Assembly: GCA_028279515.1 (NCBI GenBank)
Contig: JANQNQ010000001.1
Location: 186,001-250,000, forward strand
Reading direction: 5' to 3'
DNA from: Flavobacteriaceae bacterium
GTDB lineage: Bacteria; Bacteroidota; Bacteroidia; Flavobacteriales; Flavobacteriaceae
DNA length: 64,000 nt
The position numbers were made by a program, and so were the translations under genes. Under the pieces are notes generated by a model. The model was not told the origin of the DNA. It made no database searches and saw nothing but the letters and a program-made list of their open reading frames with translations. Of this stretch, positions 44,385 to 52,194 are shown one piece after another (the first letter of the stretch is position 1; each line of letters starts with the position of its first letter).

Positions 44385-44670
44385 ATCAATGCAAAGCATT
44401 GAAAACCGACCTCGGAAGGTCTTGCGTAAAATGGCATCCATAAGTGGAGAGAAGAGCAAAAAGCTGTCTGAGCTTTGTGAGCAAAGCGAGTTCTTTTTGT
44501 TCCTCCACGAGGAATAGCCATTTAGCAAGGTATTCCGCAGTCTAGATTTTTTGTTTCTTTTTTATCGATGAAAAAAGAAAAGAAAGAATAAGAGAATTTA
44601 AGGCATTTATGGTCAGCCTAGATTTTTGGTTTCCACCCTGAGCCCAGTCGAAGGGTTATCAATGGAAAAA
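44385..44670 (+). repeat. Structured dispersed element, body type 1, copy B, plus a second tail
   Basis: The 44385-44584 copy has head TCAATGCAAAGCATTGA, ACCGACCTCGG, GTGGAG/CTCCAC and AGCAAAAAG/CTTTTTGTT stems and the CTAGATTTTTTG tail. A second tail at about 44617-44670 has a CCACCCTGAGCCCAGTCGAAGGG palindrome-like insert in place of the TTTCTTTTT arm. Together they fill the cysH to sulfite reductase gap. Confidence 0.8.
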
Positions 44671-44716
44671 GAAAGGAAGCAAAAAAAGAAAAACACAACA
44701 TACAAACAACAAAAAA

Positions 44717-46813
44717 ATGCAAAGCTTTAGAACCGAGATCGAGAATCCGATAGTCGAAAAAGACATTATCGAATTAGAAAAGAAGATCCGCCTTTTCAAA
44801 GAAGGAAAGGTAGACGAAGAGCGTTTTCGTAGCCTGCGCCTAGCACGAGGTGTATACGGACAACGTCAACCCGGCGTTCAGATGATTCGCATTAAGATTC
44901 CTTACGGAAAAGTGACCAGCGAACAGTTGCTGCGCATTGCCGACGTATCTGACGAGTACTCAACAGGAAGGCTTCACATTACCACGCGACAAGACATTCA
45001 GATTCACCATGTGAGTTTGGATCGAACGCCAGAATTGTGGGCACAGCTCGAAAGAGACGACGTAACCTTGCGTGAAGCGTGCGGAAACACAGTGCGAAAC
45101 ATTACCGCCAGTGCTACAGCCGGAATCGATCCAGACGAACCATTTGATGTTTCGCCCTATGCACATGCCATGTTTCAGTTTTTCTTACGCAATCCAGTCA
45201 ACCAAGAAATGGGAAGAAAGATCAAAATTTCTTTCTCGTCATCAGAAAAAGATACGGCCCTTTCATACATACACGACCTCGGATTCATTGCCAAATTGAA
45301 AGAAGGAAAAAGAGGCTTCAAAGTATTGTTGGCTGGCGGATTAGGTTCTCAGCCGCGACATGCAGATGTGTTGTATGAATTTTTGGAAGAAGAAAAGATC
45401 ATTCCACTGGCCGAAGGAGTACTGCGAATCTTCGATCGATACGGAGAACGCGCCCGTCGTCAAAAAGCTAGACTGAAGTTTTTGGTAAAAGATATCGGAC
45501 TAGAAGCCTTCAAAGATCTGGTGGAAGCGGAAAGTCGGGCATTATCCCATCATCAATATCCAATCAAAACAGCCGATTTCTTTATCGATCTCTCGAAGGT
45601 GAAACCCGAGATTCCTGAAGTAGCGATTCACAATCCTGAAGGATTTGAAGCTTGGAAGAAAACCAATGTCCTTCCACAGAAACAAAAAGGGTTTTTTGCG
45701 ATCGGAATAAAAGTACAGTTAGGAGATTTTTATACATATAAGGCCCGAAAGTTGGCACAACTCGTAAAGAAATACGCCAACAACGAATTACGATTCACAT
45801 TGCGTCAAGACATATTGATCCGACACGTGAAAGAAGAATTGCTGCCATTCTTTTACCTAGAATTACAGCAATTGGGCTTTGCAGATGCGGGCTATAACAC
45901 CACAGCCGATATCACGGCTTGTCCAGGTACTGATACCTGTAACTTAGGTATTGCCAGTAGCACTGGCATTGCCAAAGAGCTTGAAGAAGTTTTAAAGAAC
46001 GAATACCCAGCGTATCTAAACAATAAAGAAGTAACCATTAAGATTAGCGGTTGTATGAATGCCTGTGGGCAGCACAACATGGCACACATTGGGTTTCAAG
46101 GAATGTCGATCAAAGTGGGCAAACTTGTCGCACCCGCGTTGCAGATTCTGTTGGGCGGAGGCGTACTTGGTAACGGACAAGGTCGTTTTGCTGATAAGGT
46201 GATCAAGGTTCCTAGCAAACGAGGCCCCGAAGCACTTCGCTATATTTTAGATGATTATGGGGCTAACAGTGATCAAGGCTCTTTCTTGGATTATTATGAC
46301 CAGCAAGGAGAAAAGTATTTCTATGAATTGCTAAAACCACTGGCAAATACCGAAAACTTGACCGAAGAAGATTTTATCGATTGGGGCCATAATAAGCCCT
46401 ATATCAAAGCGGTCGGAATAGGAGAGTGTGCGGGTGTAGTCATCGACTTGGTCGCAACATTGTTATTCGAAAGCGAAGAAAAGCTGAGAAACGCCCATGA
46501 AGCCATGGTCGAGAAGCGCTGGGCAGACAGCATCTATCACTCATATACCGCGATCGTGAATTCAGCAAAGGCATTGTTGGTATCAGAAAGTAAGAAGACC
46601 AATACCCATGCAGGAATTGTAAAACAGTTTGACGAAGTATTTGTACAAAGCGGATTGATTGATCTGTCCACTTCGTTCGAAGCACTCGTATATCAGATCA
46701 ATAAGAATGAACCTTCTGAAGCATTTGCCAAAACCTATTTGGACGAAGCCATTGACTTCTACAACAAAGTAGATGCTTTCAGAGAAAAAGAAGTAGCCCA
46801 TGCAGACCAATAG
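44717..46813 (+). CDS. Siroheme sulfite reductase with C-terminal HEPN-like domain
   Basis: Six-electron reduction of sulfite to sulfide. The N-terminal about 560 residues form the duplicated nitrite/sulfite reductase core: RLARGVYGQRQPGVQMIRIKIPYG, GRLHITTRQDIQIHHV, RFTLRQDILIRHV, and cluster/siroheme ligands TACPGTDTCNLG and KISGCMNACGQHNMAHIGFQG (Cys at about 401, 407, 446, 450). The last about 130 residues (YIKAVGIGECAGVVIDLVATLLFESEEKL, RWADSIYHSYTAIVNSAKALLVSE) are a helical HEPN-like domain absent from classical CysI. Nitrite cannot be excluded as substrate, but the neighbours favour sulfite. It overlaps cobA by 14 nt. Confidence 0.9.
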   Translation: MQSFRTEIENPIVEKDIIELEKKIRLFKEGKVDEERFRSLRLARGVYGQRQPGVQMIRIKIPYGKVTSEQLLRIADVSDEYSTGRLHITTRQDIQIHHVSLDRTPELWAQLERDDVTLREACGNTVRNITASATAGIDPDEPFDVSPYAHAMFQFFLRNPVNQEMGRKIKISFSSSEKDTALSYIHDLGFIAKLKEGKRGFKVLLAGGLGSQPRHADVLYEFLEEEKIIPLAEGVLRIFDRYGERARRQKARLKFLVKDIGLEAFKDLVEAESRALSHHQYPIKTADFFIDLSKVKPEIPEVAIHNPEGFEAWKKTNVLPQKQKGFFAIGIKVQLGDFYTYKARKLAQLVKKYANNELRFTLRQDILIRHVKEELLPFFYLELQQLGFADAGYNTTADITACPGTDTCNLGIASSTGIAKELEEVLKNEYPAYLNNKEVTIKISGCMNACGQHNMAHIGFQGMSIKVGKLVAPALQILLGGGVLGNGQGRFADKVIKVPSKRGPEALRYILDDYGANSDQGSFLDYYDQQGEKYFYELLKPLANTENLTEEDFIDWGHNKPYIKAVGIGECAGVVIDLVATLLFESEEKLRNAHEAMVEKRWADSIYHSYTAIVNSAKALLVSESKKTNTHAGIVKQFDEVFVQSGLIDLSTSFEALVYQINKNEPSEAFAKTYLDEAIDFYNKVDAFREKEVAHADQ

Positions 46814-47579
46814 AAACCCAAAAGTCACATTGATTGGAGCAGGTCCAGGGGATCCAGACTTGATCACCATCAAAGGAGCCACAGCCTTGGCTGATGCTGA
46901 TGTGGTGTTGTACGACGCACTGGTTAATACGCAATTGCTCAAGTATGCACAAGGAGCCGAACACATTTTTGTCGGAAAACGAAAAGGATGTTACACCTAT
47001 CAGCAAGAGCAAATCAATGAGTTGATGGTAAGTCGTGCACAGACACACGGACATGTAGTACGCTTAAAAGGAGGAGATCCCTTCATCTTTGGCCGCGGAG
47101 CCGAAGAGATCGAGTACATTTCCCAATTTGGTATAGAGACGGCAGTTGTTCCCGGAATTTCCTCGTCGGCAGCCGTGCCGGCCATGCAAAACATTCCCGT
47201 CACCAAACGCGGAGCCTCTGAGAGTTTTTGGGTGATCACAGGAACCACCAAATCACACAAACTTTCAAAAGACGTGCATTTAGCAGCACAATCGTCGGCC
47301 ACCGTGGTGATTTTGATGGGCATGAGCAAACTGTCAGAGATTGTGTCACTTTTTAAAGCGGAAGGCAAACAAGACGTTCCAGTAGCCATCATACAAAACG
47401 GCACCACCGAAAACGAAAAGATAGGAGTTGGTACAATAACCACGATAGAAGCCATTGTGGCCCAAAACCAACTCAGCAATCCAGCCATCATTATCATTGG
47501 CGAAGTCGTAAATCATAGAAAAATAATCGAAGAACTAAAAAGAGAACACCAACATCAATGCTTAGCATTAAAGAAGTGA
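46800..47579 (+). CDS. cobA: Uroporphyrinogen-III C-methyltransferase
   Basis: SAM-dependent double methylation making precorrin-2, precursor of the siroheme needed by the reductase just upstream. 259 residues: VTLIGAGPGDPDLITIKGATALADADVVLYDALV, VRLKGGDPFIFGRGAEE, VVPGISSSAAVPAMQNIPVTKRG, VAIIQNGTTENEK. The last about 8 codons (from 47554) are the head of a structured repeat element, so the C-terminus was probably replaced by the element's insertion. Confidence 0.94.
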   Translation: MQTNRNPKVTLIGAGPGDPDLITIKGATALADADVVLYDALVNTQLLKYAQGAEHIFVGKRKGCYTYQQEQINELMVSRAQTHGHVVRLKGGDPFIFGRGAEEIEYISQFGIETAVVPGISSSAAVPAMQNIPVTKRGASESFWVITGTTKSHKLSKDVHLAAQSSATVVILMGMSKLSEIVSLFKAEGKQDVPVAIIQNGTTENEKIGVGTITTIEAIVAQNQLSNPAIIIIGEVVNHRKIIEELKREHQHQCLALKK

Positions 47580-47753
47580 GCGGCCTACTAGAAATGACCG
47601 TATAGAATTCGAGTTGAGAATTCGTGAAGAATTTTCCGCTTGTTCGAAGCCTGAAAGGCAAGGTCGGAAAATTTAGAATTTGAGAGAGAATTCAGGTCAT
47701 TTATAGTAAGCCTAGATTTTTTGTTTCTTTTTTATCAATGAAAAAAGAAAAGA
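47554..47753 (+). repeat. Structured dispersed element, body type 2, copy E
   Basis: Head TCAATGC...GCATTA (inside the 3' end of cobA), 18-nt outer arms 47582-47599 and 47695-47712, inner stem AATTTTCCG (47630-47638) / CGGAAAATT (47665-47673), apical GCCT-GAA-AGGC, and the CTAGATTTTTTG tail hairpin ending 30 nt before the next ATG. Confidence 0.85.
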
Positions 47754-47782
47754 GGAAGAAGAAAAAAGAAAAACACAACACA

Positions 47783-48361
47783 ATGAACACAACAACAAAC
47801 CCATTATACCCAATATTCCTCAAAGCCCATCAGCTCAACATGCTGATTGTCGGCGGAGGAAACGTAGGCCTAGAAAAACTATCCTTTCTTCTAAAATCAA
47901 GCCCGCAAGCCAATGTAATGGTCATGGCGCCTTGGTTCAGTGAAGAATTAAAAACATTAGCAGAGGCCTATCATGTTCCATTGGTCCAACGTTCTTATGC
48001 GTCCAATGTATTACACAAAAAACATATAGTGATCGCAGCTACAAATGATACAGAGGTAAACAAGCAAATTTATCATGACTGCAAGCGCCGAGACATTTTG
48101 GTCAATGTAGCCGATACGCCCGATTACTGCGATTTCTATTTAGGCGGAATTGTAACCAAAGGAAACGTAAAAGTCGCCATTTCCACCAACGGAAAATCAC
48201 CCACAACCGCCAAGCGATTGCGACAATTTTTCGAAGAAGTCATACCCGACAACATCAACGAATTGGTCGAGAATTTACACCGCTTTAGGAAGACGCTAAA
48301 AGGCGATTTCGAATACAAGGTCAAACGCCTCAACGAACAAACCAAAAGCCTAGTAGAATGA
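47783..48361 (+). CDS. Precorrin-2 dehydrogenase / siroheme ferrochelatase
   Basis: NAD-dependent oxidation of precorrin-2 and probably iron insertion, completing siroheme. 192 residues: NPLYPIFLKAHQLNMLIVGGGNVGLEKLSFLL (Rossmann loop), VIAATNDTEVN, VNVADTPDYCDFYLGG and ISTNGKSPTTAKRLRQFFE, matching the N-terminal CysG domain. Start taken at ATG 47783; an in-frame start 45 nt upstream would encode only the Lys-rich repeat tail. Confidence 0.92.
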   Translation: MNTTTNPLYPIFLKAHQLNMLIVGGGNVGLEKLSFLLKSSPQANVMVMAPWFSEELKTLAEAYHVPLVQRSYASNVLHKKHIVIAATNDTEVNKQIYHDCKRRDILVNVADTPDYCDFYLGGIVTKGNVKVAISTNGKSPTTAKRLRQFFEEVIPDNINELVENLHRFRKTLKGDFEYKVKRLNEQTKSLVE

Positions 48362-48367
48362 TAATCA

Positions 48368-48667
48368 ATCAATGCGCAGCATTGAATAAGTAAGCGGCCT
48401 ACTAAAAATGACCGTATAGAATTCGAATTGAGAATTCGTGAAGAATTTTCCGCTTGTTCGAAGCTTGAAAAGCAAGGTCGGAAAATTTAGAATTTGAGAG
48501 AGAATTCAGGTCATTTTTAGTCAGCCTAGATTTTTTGTTTCTTTTTCATCGATGGAAAAAGAAAAGGAAAGGAATAAGGAAATAAAAGGTATTCCGCAGC
48601 CTAGATTTTTTGTTTCCACCCTGAGCCCAGTCGAAGGGGTATCAATGAAAAAAGAAAAGAAAAGAGA
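48368..48667 (+). repeat. Structured dispersed element, body type 2, copy F, plus an extra tail
   Basis: 48368-48567 is a full copy: head TCAATGC/GCATTGA, outer arms with ACTAAAAATGACC / GGTCATTTTTAGT perfectly paired, the AATTTTCCG inner stem and apical GCTT-GAA-AAGC. A second tail follows at about 48596-48667, with the CCACCCTGAGCCCAGTCGAAGGGG insert. Confidence 0.82.
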
Positions 48668-48713
48668 AGAACAAACGTACTAATTATAAAGCAATGAAAG
48701 CAAAACAACATCA

Positions 48714-48985
48714 ATGCAAAGCATTGAAAAACCGACCTCCGAGGGTCTTACGTAAAATGGTATCAGTATGACAAGGAGAGGTTTGAATTTAATAAGGCCA
48801 AAGATTTAATCAATGCGAAGCATTGAAAGTCCTTCTCTCAAGAATAGGTGAAGAAAAGCTTCGAGATTCGGGTAGCGTAGCTGCCGCGAAGTTTTCAAGT
48901 CGGTTTTCAGCTTGCTGAAAAATTCCTAAGAGAAGGTGCCCTTTTCTTTGATTCGTTTGTCCTCCCGAGCGCAGTCGAGGGATGG
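48714..48985 (+). repeat. Truncated type 1 element and a full type 3 element
   Basis: 48714-48770 is the first quarter of a type 1 body. 48810-48945 has head TCAATGCGAAGCATTGA, outer arms CCTTCTCT/AGAGAAGG, GAAAAGCTTCG/CGAAGTTTTC and an inner CGGGTAGC/GCTGCCG stem. A CCCGAGCGCAGTCGAGGG palindrome follows at 48964-48981. No gene in this 690-bp gap. Confidence 0.72.
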
Positions 48986-49050
48986 GCAAACAAAAGAAAT
49001 GAATATATAAAAACAGAAAAAGAAAAAACAAAACAAAAACAAACAACAAA

Positions 49051-50106
49051 ATGATAAAAACAGATATCCTTATCATCGGTGCCGGACCCACCGGACTCTT
49101 CACAGTCTTTGAAGCAGGACTCCTTAAACTCAAGTGCCACTTGATCGATGCCTTACCACAACCCGGAGGGCAACTTTCAGAATTGTATCCCAAAAAACCC
49201 ATTTATGACATTCCAGGATTTCCAGAGATCAATGCAGGTGATCTGGTCGATAACTTATTAGAGCAGATCAAACCCTTCGAACCCGGATACACCTTAGCCG
49301 AACGCGCTGAAACGATTGAAAAGTTAGAAGACGATACGTTCATCGTAACGACCAACAAAGGAACCCAACACCACGCACCCGTAGTAGCGATAGCTGGCGG
49401 ACTCGGGTCTTTCGAACCCAGAAAACCGCCCATTGCCAATATCACTAACTACGAAGACAACGGAGTTGCCTACATGGTAAAAGACCCAGAAGTATACCGT
49501 AACAAGCGTGTGGTGATTGCAGGAGGAGGAGATTCCGCACTCGATTGGTCCATTTATCTAGCCGACGTAGCTTCCGAAGTCTATTTGGTACACCGCCGAA
49601 ATGAATTTCGTGGTGCGTTGGACTCGGTTGAAAAAGTGGCCGAACTTTCTAAAGCAGGTAAGATCGAACTCGTTACTGAAGCCGAGGTCACTACATTACA
49701 CGGTGAAGACAAACTAGAAGCGGTCACCATCAAACACAAAGCCAATGGTGAGTCGTATGTTGAGACCGATTATTTTATTCCTCTCTTCGGACTCTCACCA
49801 AAGCTTGGTCCTATAGGAAATTGGGGACTAGAGATCGAAAAGAATGCGATCAAGGTTGATAACTCGTACGACTATCAGACCAACATTCCAGGAATCTATG
49901 CCATCGGAGATGTCAACACCTACAAAGGAAAACTCAAACTAATTCTTTCGGGATTTCACGAAGCCGCGATCATGTGCCAAAGTGCTTACCAGCGGATCTT
50001 CCCAGATAAGAAATACGTGATGAAGTACACCACGGTAGGAGGCGTTCAAGGTTTCGACGGAACCAAAAAAGAAGCCAAACGCGAGGTTGTCAAAGCTATA
50101 GTTTAA
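49051..50106 (+). CDS. Thioredoxin-reductase-like ferredoxin-NADP+ reductase
   Basis: 351 residues: TDILIIGAGPTGLFTVFEAG (FAD loop), LPQPGGQLSELYPKKPIYDIPGFP, VVIAGGGDSALDWSIYLA (NADPH loop), VYLVHRRNEFRGA and GIYAIGDVNTYKGKLKLILSGFHEAA. There is no CxxC, so it is not a thioredoxin reductase; it belongs to the ferredoxin/flavodoxin-reducing branch (about 330-350 residues). It likely supplies electrons for sulfite reduction. Confidence 0.93.
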   Translation: MIKTDILIIGAGPTGLFTVFEAGLLKLKCHLIDALPQPGGQLSELYPKKPIYDIPGFPEINAGDLVDNLLEQIKPFEPGYTLAERAETIEKLEDDTFIVTTNKGTQHHAPVVAIAGGLGSFEPRKPPIANITNYEDNGVAYMVKDPEVYRNKRVVIAGGGDSALDWSIYLADVASEVYLVHRRNEFRGALDSVEKVAELSKAGKIELVTEAEVTTLHGEDKLEAVTIKHKANGESYVETDYFIPLFGLSPKLGPIGNWGLEIEKNAIKVDNSYDYQTNIPGIYAIGDVNTYKGKLKLILSGFHEAAIMCQSAYQRIFPDKKYVMKYTTVGGVQGFDGTKKEAKREVVKAIV

Positions 50107-50129
50107 TACAAAATAATGGCCATTTAATT

Positions 50130-50236
50130 CCCTCCCTTGGAAAGATTTTGTTCCCCCTTGAGGGGATTATCGAAGTTCAACATATATGTTGTGCTGAAGA
50201 TACCTAGCGTAGCTAACAACGGGGGTGTTGTGTAAG
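50130..50236. repeat. Palindromic intergenic repeat
   Basis: CCCCCTTGAGGGG hairpin, an inner GTTCAACA/TGTTGTGC-type stem and ACGGGGGTGTTG, resembling the paired CCCTC/GAGGG repeats elsewhere in the window. Nothing coding. Confidence 0.45.
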
Positions 50237-50283
50237 GGTTCACAAAACCTCAAAAAATCCAACAAATAATTAAGAATCTCACA

Positions 50284-50314
50284 TTTGCATAGAAAACAAA
50301 TGTGTTTATCTTTG
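50284..50314 (+). promoter_or_regulatory. Promoter of the metH riboswitch leader
   Basis: TTTG (50284-50287), 19-nt spacer, TATCTTTG (50307-50314): an exact flavobacterial -33/-7 match, ending 23 nt before the aptamer. Confidence 0.65.
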
Positions 50315-50336
50315 TACCAGTTCATTCGCAAACTGA

Positions 50337-50439
50337 CGTTATCAAGAAAGGAGTAGGGATTAGACCCGTTGATACCTTAGCAACCCTTTGTTCTGCAAAG
50401 AAGGTGCTACATTCTACCATCCACGATGGAAAGATAGCA
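50337..50439 (+). ncRNA. SAM-I (S-box) riboswitch upstream of metH
   Basis: Same landmarks as 39073-39178: P1 GTTATC (50338-50343) with GATAGC (50433-50438, one G-U), AAGAAAGGAGTAGGGATTAG, ACCCGTTGATACCTTAGCAACC, P3 hairpin, AAGGTGCTACATTCTACC and a P4 hairpin. It lies about 500 nt before the metH start, separated by repeat DNA. Confidence 0.94.
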
Positions 50440-50509
50440 ACAAAGACATTTCATGTCTACTGTTTACCCAATACAATTTCTTGATATTATTTTATGTGAT
50501 GATAGGCGG

Positions 50510-50900
50510 GCTTGCCTTTTAGGCAACCGGGCTTTCGGCAGTCGCTATCAATTTTGCATCTCGACTGCCTTTGGCAGATATCTTCAACCAAAATATATTT
50601 TGGTTTCGATAGTGCTCGATGTGACAAATTGATGAGCTCCGACAGAGCCTCAATCCCTGCCCGAATGATTTCGTTCAGACGGGCCTGCCCGAATATCACA
50701 AGATCAATGGGCAGCATTGAAGAAGTAATGGCCTACTAGAAATGACCGTATAAAAGTCGAATTGAGGATTCGTGAAGAATTTTCCGCTTGTTCGAAGCTC
50801 GAAGGGCAAGGTCGGAAAATTTAGAATTCGAGAGAGGGTTTAGGACATTTATAGTAAGCCTGGATTTTTTGTTTCTTTTTCATCGAAGGAAAAAGAAAAG
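50510..50900 (+). repeat. Repeat-filled metH leader, with structured element type 2, copy G
   Basis: 50515-50700 holds GGGC/GCCC palindromes; a 21-bp word at about 50528-50548 recurs in inverse at about 55028-55048. 50703-50900 is a full type 2 element: head TCAATGG/GCATTGA, outer arms, AATTTTCCG/CGGAAAATT and apical GCTC-GAA-GGGC. It ends 36 nt before the metH ATG, so the riboswitch transcript would have to run through it. Confidence 0.8.
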
Positions 50901-50935
50901 AGAAGAGAAAAAAGAAAAGAAAAGAAAAGAAAGAC

Positions 50936-51943
50936 ATGAGTACAATACAAGAAGAAATCAAAAAAAGAATTTTAGTCCTTGACGGCGCAATGGGCACAAT
51001 GCTCCAACGCTATGATTTCAGCGAAGAAGATTTTCGAGGAGAGCGATTCAAAGATTGGCCCGTTTCTGTCAAAGGAAACAACGACTTATTATCGTTGACG
51101 CAGCCGACGGCCCTTAAAGAAATACATGCTCAATATTTCGAGGCAGGAGCCGATATAGCCGAGACCAACACCTTTTCAGGTACCACCATTGCGATGGCCG
51201 ATTATGAGATGGAAGAATTGGTATATGAGTTAAACTACGAGTCAGCGAAGTTGGCCAAAGAAGTAGCCGACGAGTTCACAAAAAGAGAACCACACAAACC
51301 GCGCTTCGTTGCTGGGTCCATTGGACCAACCAACCGAACTGCCAGCATGTCGCCAGACGTTAACAATCCTGGATTTCGAGCCATTACCTTCGATGAGTTA
51401 CGAGTAGCATACAAACAACAAGTCGAGGCTTTAGTAGATGGAGGATGCGATTTGTTATTGGTCGAAACCATTTTTGATACGCTCAACGCCAAGGCGGCTC
51501 TGTTTGCTATCGAAGAAGTAAAAGACGAAAAGGGGGTAGATATTCCCATCATGGTCAGCGGAACCATTACAGATGCATCAGGTCGCACCCTTTCAGGGCA
51601 AACCGTCGAAGCCTTTTTGATATCTATGCAGCACCTTCCGCTACTAAGCATCGGATTCAATTGTGCTTTAGGAGCCGATCAATTAAAGCCCTATTTGCAA
51701 CGGCTGTCAAAAGAAGCGCCATTTTACACCTCGGCCCATCCCAATGCCGGACTGCCGAATGCCTTTGGAGAATATGATCAGACACCCGAGGAAATGCAAG
51801 AACTGATCGAGTCGTATCTAAAAGACGATTTGATCAATATTATCGGAGGATGTTGTGGCACCACCCCCGAACATATCAAATTGATTGCAGAATCAGCCGC
51901 CAAATACAAACCAAGACAGATAAAGCAACTAATAGAACAGTGA
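50936..51943 (+). CDS. metH: Methionine synthase, homocysteine-binding module (split MetH, part 1)
   Basis: 335 residues: ILVLDGAMGTMLQ, ADIAETNTFSGTTIAMADY, GSIGPTNRTASMSPDVNNPGFRA, GCDLLLVETIFDTLNAKAAL, SIGFNCALGADQLKPYL (first zinc Cys) and NIIGGCCGTTPEHI (the Cys pair). Binds and activates homocysteine. In E. coli this is the N-terminal third of one MetH chain; here it is a separate gene, with the rest 250 nt downstream, as in other flavobacteria. Confidence 0.94.
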   Translation: MSTIQEEIKKRILVLDGAMGTMLQRYDFSEEDFRGERFKDWPVSVKGNNDLLSLTQPTALKEIHAQYFEAGADIAETNTFSGTTIAMADYEMEELVYELNYESAKLAKEVADEFTKREPHKPRFVAGSIGPTNRTASMSPDVNNPGFRAITFDELRVAYKQQVEALVDGGCDLLLVETIFDTLNAKAALFAIEEVKDEKGVDIPIMVSGTITDASGRTLSGQTVEAFLISMQHLPLLSIGFNCALGADQLKPYLQRLSKEAPFYTSAHPNAGLPNAFGEYDQTPEEMQELIESYLKDDLINIIGGCCGTTPEHIKLIAESAAKYKPRQIKQLIEQ

Positions 51944-51960
51944 TAGAAACTATAAATTAT

Positions 51961-52157
51961 ATCAATGCGAAGCATTGAAAAACTGACCTCGGAGGGTCTT
52001 GCGTAAAATGGCATCCGCAAGTGGGGATAAGAACAAAAAGCTGTCTGAGCTTTGTATGCAAAGCGAGTTCTTTTTGTTCCTCCACGAGGAATAGCCATTT
52101 AGCAAGGTATTCCGCAGTCTAGATTTTTTGTTTCTTTTTCATCAATGGAAAAAGGAA
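51961..52157 (+). repeat. Structured dispersed element, body type 1, copy C
   Basis: Head TCAATGCGAAGCATTGA, ACTGACCTCGGAGGGTC, GTGGGG/CTCCAC, GAACAAAAAG/CTTTTTGTTC, GCTTTG-TAT-GCAAAGC and the CTAGATTTTTTG tail hairpin. Lies between the two halves of metH. Confidence 0.82.
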
Positions 52158-52194
52158 ATAGAAAAGAGAGCGAAAGAAGAATAGAAATAATTGA

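Noticed and set aside
48810..49202. 130-residue reverse-strand ORF in the 48-49 kb gap
   Set aside because: Its translation is low-complexity (Phe/Leu/Val runs) and comes from reading the repeat elements and A-rich leader backwards; no family resemblance.
41399..52157. TCAATGC...GCATTGA head palindromes considered as regulator operators
   Set aside because: They occur downstream of stop codons as the first part of the repeat elements, not at promoters.
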